Notes under the pieces: model-generated
Told to the model about the DNA's origin: nothing
Database searches by the model: none
Seen by the model: only the letters and a program-made list of their open reading frames with translations
Position numbers and translations under genes: made by a program
Part shown: piece by piece, positions 57,159-64,000 of the stretch
How the letters are laid out: every line of letters starts with the position of its first letter
Position numbering within the stretch: position 1 is the stretch's first letter
DNA from: Thalassospira sp. HF15
Lineage (GTDB): Bacteria > Pseudomonadota > Alphaproteobacteria > Rhodospirillales > Thalassospiraceae
Assembly (NCBI RefSeq): GCF_011806525.1
Contig: NZ_JAAVKI010000005.1
Location: forward strand, 310,001 to 374,000
DNA length: 64,000 nt
Direction of reading: 5' to 3'

Positions 57159-60068
57159 ATGAAACCTCAAGATCTCGACACGATTCTAAACGAGTCGAAC
57201 GCAACCTACATCGCTGAACTTTATGCCCGGTATCTGGAAAGCCCGTCTGCGGTTGACCAGAGCTGGGCTGAGTTTTTTGACGGGTTGCAGGACGACGCCT
57301 CCGAACTTCTCGCAGAAATGCGTGGGCCGAGCTGGCAACCACGGGAAACCAAGGTTGTTGGCGGCATGGAGGGATACGACGTCTCACAGGGGCATGCCGA
57401 ACGCCCGGTCCAGATGGGCTATGCACCGGCACCCCACGCAGCACCGACGGCTAGTCAGGTAAATTCTGATGCCATCCGCGCTGCGGCCAATGATTCCATT
57501 CGCGCCCTGATGCTGATCCGGTCCTACAGGGTACGCGGCCATCTTGAAGCGAATCTGGATCCGCTGGGCCTCGCCCCGCGTGAACCACACCCGGAACTTG
57601 ATCCGAAGACCTACGGCTTTACCGAAGCCGACATGGATCGTCCGATCTTCATCGCCAATGTTCTTGGCCTTGAAACTGCGACCATCCGCCAGATTGTCTC
57701 GCTGGCACGCAAAACCTATTGCGGGTCGATCGGTATCGAATTCATGCATATCCAGGAGCCCGAACAGAAATCCTGGATCCAGCAGCGTATCGAAAGCATC
57801 GGCAACCAGACGCAGTTCACCACCCGTGGCAAGGAAGCCATCCTTGAGCGCCTGGTCGAAGCCGAAGGCTTTGAAAACTATCTGCACACCAAATATGTCG
57901 GCACCAAGCGTTTTGGCGTAGACGGTGGCGAAGCCCTGATCCCGGCACTCGAACAGATCCTCAAACGTGGTAGCCAGCTTGGCATCCGCGAGGTTGTGTT
58001 CGGCATGCCGCACCGTGGTCGTCTGAACGTTCTTGCCAACGTCATGAGCAAGCCGTTCCGTGCGATCTTCTCGGAATTCATGGGCAACCCGTCCAAGCCG
58101 GACGACGTGATGGGCTCTGGTGACGTTAAATATCACCTGGGTACGTCCGCCGACCGCGAATTTGACGGCAATGTTGTTCACCTGTCGCTGACGGCAAACC
58201 CGTCGCACCTTGAAGCGGTGAACACTGTTGTTCTTGGTAAGGTCCGCGCCAAGCAGGCCCAGCGCAAAGACACATCCCGCGAGCAGGTTATGGGTATCCT
58301 CCTGCACGGTGATGCGGCCTTTGCCGGTCAGGGTCTTGTGGCCGAAACCTTCGATCTGTCACACCTCAAAGGCTATCGTACCGGTGGTACGATCCACTTT
58401 GTTGTGAACAACCAGATCGGTTTCACGACCAAACCGACCGATTCCCGTTCTTCGCCCTATTGCTCGGACATTGCCAAAGTCGTTCAGGCACCGATCCTGC
58501 ACGTCAACGGTGACGATCCCGAAGCAGTCGTCCATGCGGCCCGCATCGCGACCGAATTCCGTCAGGAATTCAAGCAGGACGTCGTTATCGACATGTTCTG
58601 CTATCGCCGCTTTGGCCACAACGAAAGCGACGAACCGGCATTCACCCAACCGAAGATGTATGACGTGATCGGCAAACACCCGACCACCAAGGACATCTAT
58701 GCCCAGCAGCTGATCAAGGAAGGCCTTCTGACCGAGGACCGCATCAAGGAACTGGACAAGTCGTTCCAGGATTACCTTGATGAAGAGTTCAAGGCATCAG
58801 AGAACTACCGTCCGAACAAGGCTGACTGGCTTGAAGGCAAATGGTCGGGTCTCGCATCCTCGCATGGCGACGATGCCGACTGGACCGGCGAGACCGGTGT
58901 AGAAGAAAGTCTTCTGCAGGAAGTCGGTCGGGCGCTTTCGACCCCGCCGAGTGACTATGACATCAACCGCAAAATCCTTCGTCAGTTGAAGGCCAAAGCG
59001 AAGATGTTTGAAACCGGTGAAGGCATCGACTGGGCGACGGCAGAAGCCCTGGCATTCGGGACCCTGATGTGCGAAGGCACGCCAGTGCGTCTGTCGGGCC
59101 AGGATTGCCAACGTGGTACCTTCTCGCAGCGTCATGCCAAGCTGATCGATCAGACCAACGAGGCAAAATACACCCCGCTGAACAACATCCGCACCGGCCA
59201 GGCCGAGCTTGAGGTCCTCAACTCGCCACTGTCCGAAGCTGGTGTTCTTGGCTTTGAATACGGCATCACCCTTGCAGAACCGCATTCGCTGGTTCTCTGG
59301 GAAGCCCAGTTCGGTGATTTTGCCAACGGTGCACAGGTCATCATTGACCAGTTCATCAGCTCGGGCGAGGCCAAATGGCTGCGTATGTCAGGTCTGGTGA
59401 TGCTGCTGCCGCACGGTTACGAAGGCCAGGGTCCGGAACACAGTTCTGCACGTCTGGAACGTTACCTGCAGCTTTGTGGTGAAAATAACATGCAGGTGGC
59501 GAACTGCACGACACCGGCAAACTACTACCACATCCTGCGCCGTCAGATTCGTCGCTCCTTCCGTAAACCGCTGGTCCTGATGACGCCGAAATCGCTTCTG
59601 CGTCACAAGCAGGCTGTATCGTCGCTGTCCGAATTTGCTTCGGGCACGACCTTCCAGACTGTGATCAGTGAAACCGGCAAGCTGGTTGACGACAAAAAGG
59701 TCAAACGCGTCGTTCTGTCGTCGGGCAAGGTCTATTACGATCTGCTTGCCGAGCGCGAAAACCGTGGCATCGAAGATGTCGCACTTGTTCGTGTCGAACA
59801 GCTTTATCCGTGGCCTGAGAAAGAACTGGCAGCGGAGCTTGCGAAATACCCGAATGCTGATGTCGTCTGGTGTCAGGAAGAATCCGAGAATATGGGTTCC
59901 TGGTTCTTCGTGGATCGCCGGATCGAGGCAACGCTTGCCAGCATCAAGCATAAAACGGGGCGTCCTGTTTATGTTGGTCGTGCAGCATCTGCTTCGCCGG
60001 CAACGGGTCTTCTGAAGGCTCACCTGCGTGAACAGGCTGATTTGGTCGACAAGGCACTAAGCGTCTAG
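57159..60068 (+). CDS. sucA: 2-oxoglutarate dehydrogenase E1 component
   Basis: 969 residues, the family length. The N-terminal part contains SYRVRGHLEANLDPLGL. Thiamine-diphosphate-binding and active-site stretches include FGMPHRGRLNVLANV, ILLHGDAAFAGQG, YRRFGHNESDEPAFTQP and LLPHGYEGQGPEHSSARLER. The C-terminal CQEESENMGSWFF is conserved. It decarboxylates 2-oxoglutarate and passes the succinyl group to the SucB lipoyl arm. A strong hairpin lies between it and sucB. Confidence 0.98.
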   Translation: MKPQDLDTILNESNATYIAELYARYLESPSAVDQSWAEFFDGLQDDASELLAEMRGPSWQPRETKVVGGMEGYDVSQGHAERPVQMGYAPAPHAAPTASQVNSDAIRAAANDSIRALMLIRSYRVRGHLEANLDPLGLAPREPHPELDPKTYGFTEADMDRPIFIANVLGLETATIRQIVSLARKTYCGSIGIEFMHIQEPEQKSWIQQRIESIGNQTQFTTRGKEAILERLVEAEGFENYLHTKYVGTKRFGVDGGEALIPALEQILKRGSQLGIREVVFGMPHRGRLNVLANVMSKPFRAIFSEFMGNPSKPDDVMGSGDVKYHLGTSADREFDGNVVHLSLTANPSHLEAVNTVVLGKVRAKQAQRKDTSREQVMGILLHGDAAFAGQGLVAETFDLSHLKGYRTGGTIHFVVNNQIGFTTKPTDSRSSPYCSDIAKVVQAPILHVNGDDPEAVVHAARIATEFRQEFKQDVVIDMFCYRRFGHNESDEPAFTQPKMYDVIGKHPTTKDIYAQQLIKEGLLTEDRIKELDKSFQDYLDEEFKASENYRPNKADWLEGKWSGLASSHGDDADWTGETGVEESLLQEVGRALSTPPSDYDINRKILRQLKAKAKMFETGEGIDWATAEALAFGTLMCEGTPVRLSGQDCQRGTFSQRHAKLIDQTNEAKYTPLNNIRTGQAELEVLNSPLSEAGVLGFEYGITLAEPHSLVLWEAQFGDFANGAQVIIDQFISSGEAKWLRMSGLVMLLPHGYEGQGPEHSSARLERYLQLCGENNMQVANCTTPANYYHILRRQIRRSFRKPLVLMTPKSLLRHKQAVSSLSEFASGTTFQTVISETGKLVDDKKVKRVVLSSGKVYYDLLAERENRGIEDVALVRVEQLYPWPEKELAAELAKYPNADVVWCQEESENMGSWFFVDRRIEATLASIKHKTGRPVYVGRAASASPATGLLKAHLREQADLVDKALSV

Positions 60069-60077
60069 CACTTTCAA

Positions 60078-60103
60078 CGAACGGGCGAGAAATCGCCCGT
60101 TCG
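60078..60103 (+). other. GAAA-tetraloop hairpin between sucA and sucB
   Basis: CGAACGGGCGA (60078-60088) and TCGCCCGTTCG (60093-60103) form a perfect 11-bp stem capped by GAAA. No T-run follows, so it is unlikely to terminate; it resembles a 3'-end protecting or processing element that would let sucA and sucB mRNA decay at different rates. Confidence 0.6.
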
Positions 60104-60176
60104 ATCCGTTCATTTAGAATTCATTCGTATCCTGGCAGACCCACACTGCCTGATTGAAAAAACGGTCGAGGAAAAA

Positions 60177-61451
60177 ATGGCGACTGAAGTTAAAGTTCCC
60201 GCACTGGGCGAGTCTGTATCTGAAGCCACGGTGGCAAAATGGTACAAAAAAGTCGGCGACGCTGTTGCTGCCGATGAACCGATTGTCGAACTTGAGACCG
60301 ACAAGGTCACCGTCGAAGTCAACTCCCCGGTAGCCGGCGCAATCGCCGAGCTGGTTGTTGCAGAAGGCGACGAAGTTGAAGTTGGCGCGCTGATCGCACA
60401 CATCAACGAAGGCGCTGAAGGCGCCGCAGCTTCTGACGAACCGGCCAAGGAAGAAGCCCCGGCCGAGAAGAAAGAAGAAGCTCCGGCCAAGAAAGAAGAG
60501 CCGAAAGCAGCCCCGGCTGCTGCACCGGCAGCAGCGACCACGTCGAACAGCGATCACCCGCTGGCACCGGCTGTCCGCAAACTGGTCGAAGACAAGAACC
60601 TGGATCCGTCGAAAATCCCGGCAACGGGTAAAGACGGCCGCCTGACCAAGGGCGACGTTCTGAACTTCCTCGAAGGTGGTGGATCCGCTTCGCGCGCCGC
60701 TGCTCCGGCACCAGCCGCACCGGCAGCCCCGAAACCGGAACGTGAACTGCGTGACGGTGAAGAGCGTGTCAAAATGTCCAAGCTGCGCCAGACCATCGCG
60801 CGCCGCCTGAAAGAAGCCCAGAACACTGCGGCCATGCTAACCACTTACAACGAAGTGGACATGACCAACCTTCTGGCGTGCCGTAACAAATACAAGGACG
60901 GGTTCGAGAAGAAACACGGTGTGAAGCTCGGCTTCATGTCCTTCTTCATCAAGGCCTGCACCACGGCGCTCAAAGAATGGCCGGCCGTGAACGCCGAAAT
61001 TGATGGCAACAGCTTCATCTACAAGAACTACTGCGATGTCGGCGTTGCCGTTGGCACCCCGCAGGGTCTGGTTGTTCCGGTTATCCGTTCGGCAGAGGAA
61101 AAAACCTTTGCTGATCTGGAAAGCACCATTGTCGATTTCGGCAAACGTGCCCGTGACGGCAAGCTTGGCATGGATGAAATGACGGGCGGTTCGTTCACCA
61201 TCTCCAACGGTGGTGTCTTTGGGTCCCTGCTGTCATCCCCGATCCTGAACGCACCGCAGTCCGGTATTCTTGGCATGCACAAGACCCAGATGCGTCCGGT
61301 CGCAATCGACGGCAAAGTCGAAATTCGTCCGATGATGTATCTGGCGCTGTCCTATGACCACCGTATCATTGACGGCCGTGAAGCCGTTTCCTTCCTGGTA
61401 CGCGTCAAGGAATGCATCGAGAATCCGGAACGCATCCTGCTCGACATCTGA
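60177..61451 (+). CDS. sucB: Dihydrolipoamide succinyltransferase (E2 of 2-oxoglutarate dehydrogenase)
   Basis: 424 residues. The lipoyl domain (1-76) has the lipoylated Lys in ETDKVTVEV. An Ala/Pro/Glu/Lys linker (about 80-125) leads to the subunit-binding domain (about 128-165), a second linker, then the catalytic domain with [13 protein letters not shown]. It forms the 24-mer core of the complex and makes succinyl-CoA. GAGGAAA precedes the ATG; lpd follows after 24 bp. Confidence 0.98.
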   Translation: MATEVKVPALGESVSEATVAKWYKKVGDAVAADEPIVELETDKVTVEVNSPVAGAIAELVVAEGDEVEVGALIAHINEGAEGAAASDEPAKEEAPAEKKEEAPAKKEEPKAAPAAAPAAATTSNSDHPLAPAVRKLVEDKNLDPSKIPATGKDGRLTKGDVLNFLEGGGSASRAAAPAPAAPAAPKPERELRDGEERVKMSKLRQTIARRLKEAQNTAAMLTTYNEVDMTNLLACRNKYKDGFEKKHGVKLGFMSFFIKACTTALKEWPAVNAEIDGNSFIYKNYCDVGVAVGTPQGLVVPVIRSAEEKTFADLESTIVDFGKRARDGKLGMDEMTGGSFTISNGGVFGSLLSSPILNAPQSGILGMHKTQMRPVAIDGKVEIRPMMYLALSYDHRIIDGREAVSFLVRVKECIENPERILLDI

Positions 61452-61475
61452 TCAGACAAAAGGATCAAAGAACTC

Positions 61476-62882
61476 ATGAGTGAGAACTACGACGTTGTCG
61501 TGATCGGTGGCGGTCCTGGCGGTTATGTTTGCGCCATCCGCGCCGCACAGCTTGGTCTTAAAGTTGCCTGCGTTGAAAAACGCGGCGCACTTGGCGGTAC
61601 CTGCCTCAATGTGGGCTGCATTCCGTCCAAGGCCCTGCTGCATTCCTCGCACCTGTTCGAAGAAGCGACCGAGCATTTCGATACCCATGGCATCGAAGTC
61701 TCCAAGCCGAAGGTCAACCTCGAAAAGATGATGGCCCGCAAGGACAAGGTCGTTGACAGCAATGTCAAAGGCATCGAATTCCTGTTCAAGAAGAACAAGA
61801 TTACCTATGTCAAAGGTGCTGGCGAAATCACCTCGCCGACCGAAGTCAAGGTTGCCCTTCTTGATGGCGGCGAAGAAACCCTGACGGCCAAGAACATCGT
61901 CATCGCGACGGGTTCGGAAGTCACCCCGCTGCCGGGTGTCGAAATCGACGAAGACAAAATCGTTTCTTCGACCGGCGCGCTAACCATTCCGAAAGTGCCG
62001 AAAAAGATGGTTGTCATCGGTGCAGGCGTTATCGGTCTGGAACTGGGTTCCGTCTGGCGTCGTCTGGGTTCGGAAGTCACCGTTGTTGAATATCTTGACC
62101 GCATTCTGCCGGGCATGGATGGCGATCTGGTCAAACAGACCCAGCGCATCTTTGCCAAACAGGGTCTTGAATTCAAACTCGGCCACAAGGTTACCGGTGC
62201 CAAAACCACCAAGTCCGGCGTAACCCTGACGGTTGAACCGTCCAAGGGTGGCGATGCCGAGGAACTCAAAGCCGATGTCGTACTGGTGGCAATTGGTCGC
62301 CGTCCGTACACCAAAGGCCTTGGCCTGGACACTGTCGGTGTTGAACTCGACGACCGTGGTCGCGTCAAAACCGACGAACATTTCCAGACCAATGTTGGCG
62401 GCATCTTTGCAATTGGCGATACCATCGTTGGTCCGATGCTGGCCCACAAGGCTGAGGAAGACGGCGTTGCCCTGGCAGAAATGCTGGCAGGCGAAGAAGG
62501 CCATGTCGATTACGGCAAGGTCCCGGGTGTTGTGTACACCTGGCCGGAAGTTGCCTCTGTTGGCAAAACCGAGGAGCAACTGAAGGAAGAAGGCGTAGAC
62601 TACAAAGTCGGCAAATTCCCCTTCACCGCCAACGGACGTGCCAAGGCAATGGAAAGCACCGAAGGCTTTGTCAAAATCATCGAAGACAAGAAAACGCACC
62701 GTGTCGTCGGCGCGCATATTGTCGGCCCGGCTGCGGGCGATCTGATTGCCGAAGTGGTTCTGGCGATGGAATACGGTGCATCTGCCGAAGACATCGCACG
62801 CACCTGCCACGCCCACCCTGCCCTTGGCGAGTCCGTCAAGGAAGCGGCACTGGACGCGGACAAACGCGCAATCCACATGTAA
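61476..62882 (+). CDS. lpd: Dihydrolipoamide dehydrogenase (E3)
   Basis: 468 residues: FAD-binding [17 protein letters not shown], redox disulfide in [18 protein letters not shown]-binding [15 protein letters not shown] and the C-terminal His-Glu catalytic pair in [13 protein letters not shown]. It reoxidises the lipoyl groups of SucB with NAD+. Last gene of the operon, followed by a strong terminator. Confidence 0.98.
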   Translation: MSENYDVVVIGGGPGGYVCAIRAAQLGLKVACVEKRGALGGTCLNVGCIPSKALLHSSHLFEEATEHFDTHGIEVSKPKVNLEKMMARKDKVVDSNVKGIEFLFKKNKITYVKGAGEITSPTEVKVALLDGGEETLTAKNIVIATGSEVTPLPGVEIDEDKIVSSTGALTIPKVPKKMVVIGAGVIGLELGSVWRRLGSEVTVVEYLDRILPGMDGDLVKQTQRIFAKQGLEFKLGHKVTGAKTTKSGVTLTVEPSKGGDAEELKADVVLVAIGRRPYTKGLGLDTVGVELDDRGRVKTDEHFQTNVGGIFAIGDTIVGPMLAHKAEEDGVALAEMLAGEEGHVDYGKVPGVVYTWPEVASVGKTEEQLKEEGVDYKVGKFPFTANGRAKAMESTEGFVKIIEDKKTHRVVGAHIVGPAAGDLIAEVVLAMEYGASAEDIARTCHAHPALGESVKEAALDADKRAIHM

Positions 62883-62908
62883 TCCTGATCAGGGCAACCC
62901 GATCACAC

Positions 62909-62938
62909 AAACGGCCGCTCCTTTGGAGCGGCCGTTTT
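62909..62938. terminator. Intrinsic terminator after lpd
   Basis: AAACGGCCGCTCC (62909-62921) and GGAGCGGCCGTTT (62925-62937) form a perfect 13-bp stem with a TTT loop and a T-rich end. It ends the TCA operon and may also act on the convergent hydrolase gene. Confidence 0.9.
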
Positions 62939-62954
62939 GCGTTGCATGGGCATT

Positions 62955-64000
62955 TCATCGCCCGGCGGGTGACCAAGAATTCCCCGAAAGCACCAACATG
63001 CACAACAACGTGACACTGTCTTCATAATAGTCCATGTGCCGGTCGCGAATATTGGCATACAGATCATCAAGCCATTCCTGGGCCCCGTAATCACCGGGCA
63101 GCAGCATGGATGCCACCGCCATCGGTGCAACGAACAATGTGCTGTTTTCACTTTCATAAGGTAACGGCAAGCCGCTTAACATATATCCAGACTGGATCAC
63201 GCCCGGATCACCACCCGTCCGCGCCCGCATCCAGCTTGCCATCTTCCGGGCAATCTCGGCAGCATGTGGATCGCCCGAAATCAGTGCATGGCTTGCAATC
63301 CGCCACGGCACACGCGCCGCATTGAAATAAAACGCGGTGTCATAATAGCCTTCCAGATAATTTGGCGGTGCGGGATGAACCTGACCTTCAGGCTCCTTAA
63401 TCGCAAAATCGGGCAGTAATCCGGTATTCGGTGAAACGTCGCGCTGCAAACGTTTTGCGACCTCCAGAACCCGCAGCCGCACCTCCTCCCACAATGGATC
63501 ACCGGTTGCGCGTTTGAAGGCGGCGAAATGCTCTGGCATGAAATCAGATGGTCGGGTGCCCCATTGATCGTACTCCTTGCCGTTCGGATCGACCCAGTCA
63601 CCCAGCAACGGCAGACGGCTATCGGGGCCAATCGTCCGTTCCCCGATGGCAGCAATGACTGTGCGTGCTGCTGTCAAATAGGTTGCATCCCCCCATTGAT
63701 CAGCTGCCATCAGCAAGGCAAATGCAATATCGGCATCGCCGTCAAAGGCACTGTCATTGCCATCCTTTGACGGCGGGACTTGCCATCCCATCAAGCGTGG
63801 ATCAATGTCACTTGGCCATTGGCGGGCAAAGCGCCACAAACCATCAAATATGGTCCGCGCGTCCAGGTCCGCCCCGGCCATCAGGACCGCAATCATCATC
63901 CCGTATCCTTGGCCCTCGGACACGGTACGTTCCGGCTGTTCATGGCCGAATGTCACGCGATATTGCACATCACCACTGCTGCTATCAACCTTTCGAAGAT
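62955..64000 (-). CDS. Glycosyl hydrolase family 8 enzyme, 5' part outside window
   Basis: The frame is open to the window edge, so the N-terminus, including any signal peptide, is missing; about 348 residues are visible. Family 8 landmarks are TVSEGQGYGMMIAVLMAG (general acid Glu), DSAFDGDADIAFALLMA (Asp pair) and YYDTAFYFNAARVPWRIA. Members are endoglucanases (BcsZ/CelC type), lichenases, chitosanases or reducing-end xylanases. No bcs genes are visible, so the substrate stays open. Convergent with lpd. Confidence 0.9.
   Translation of the reverse strand, partial: LRKVDSSSGDVQYRVTFGHEQPERTVSEGQGYGMMIAVLMAGADLDARTIFDGLWRFARQWPSDIDPRLMGWQVPPSKDGNDSAFDGDADIAFALLMAADQWGDATYLTAARTVIAAIGERTIGPDSRLPLLGDWVDPNGKEYDQWGTRPSDFMPEHFAAFKRATGDPLWEEVRLRVLEVAKRLQRDVSPNTGLLPDFAIKEPEGQVHPAPPNYLEGYYDTAFYFNAARVPWRIASHALISGDPHAAEIARKMASWMRARTGGDPGVIQSGYMLSGLPLPYESENSTLFVAPMAVASMLLPGDYGAQEWLDDLYANIRDRHMDYYEDSVTLLCMLVLSGNSWSPAGR

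Overview
The window reads as a chromosomal segment of a free-living alphaproteobacterium, most likely in Rhodospirillales (a Thalassospira-like genus is my best guess from gene content and moderate GC; this is inference). Support comes from an F1 ATP synthase operon atpHAGDC without F0 genes, the run mdh-sucC-sucD-sucA-sucB-lpd, the priA / transaldolase / DUF484 / xerC neighbourhood, and nrdAB under a cobalamin riboswitch. I found no tRNA, rRNA, CRISPR array or insertion sequence.

Layout. 1-12.3 kb: a partial agmatinase-family ureohydrolase with a divergent LysR regulator, an AzlCD amino-acid exporter, release factor 3, an EamA exporter divergent from a MocR-type regulator, then arsenic/metalloid resistance: an ArsR-permease pair back to back with arsR-acr3-GAPDH-arsJ. 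12.3-18.1 kb: phoH with a structured leader, then nrdAB behind NrdR-like boxes and an adenosylcobalamin riboswitch. 18.1-26.1 kb: a cation efflux pump, ccmF-ccmI, a single-domain response regulator and an ABC-type permease with no ATPase gene beside it. 26.1-31.0 kb: atpHAGDC. 31.4-39.3 kb: a glutathione transferase, an MFS carrier, a solute-binding protein, priA, transaldolase, DUF484 and xerC. 39.2-40.4 kb: a small AT-rich insertion carrying a methyltransferase, bounded by direct repeats of the xerC 3' end. 40.5-53.3 kb: small housekeeping and hypothetical genes, nadA-nadC-nudix, a large MscS-type channel, zntB and zapE. 53.9-62.9 kb: the TCA-cycle operon. 63-64 kb: a partial family 8 glycosyl hydrolase.

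Most notable points. (1) The NrdB radical subunit has Phe where canonical class Ia proteins have the radical Tyr, and Glu where they have the first Asp ligand. This is the signature of class Ic (Mn/Fe, chlamydial-type) ribonucleotide reductase, here placed under a B12 riboswitch whose output seems to be a hairpin masking the nrdA ribosome binding site. (2) A 1.14-kb AT-rich segment has been inserted at the 3' end of xerC. It leaves 36-bp direct repeats (33/36 identical, all changes synonymous) and restores the xerC reading frame with a new C-terminus, but encodes no recombinase. (3) The two ArsR units carry recognisable palindromes, two of which share one half-site. (4) Several leaders (phoH, sucA) and intergenic hairpins suggest post-transcriptional control of otherwise ordinary genes.

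Functionally, mdh, sucCD and the 2-oxoglutarate dehydrogenase complex supply reducing power to the respiratory chain, whose c-type cytochromes need CcmF/CcmI and whose proton gradient drives the ATP synthase. NadA/NadC feed the NAD pool. The ars genes remove arsenite (Acr3) and arsenate (GAPDH plus ArsJ).
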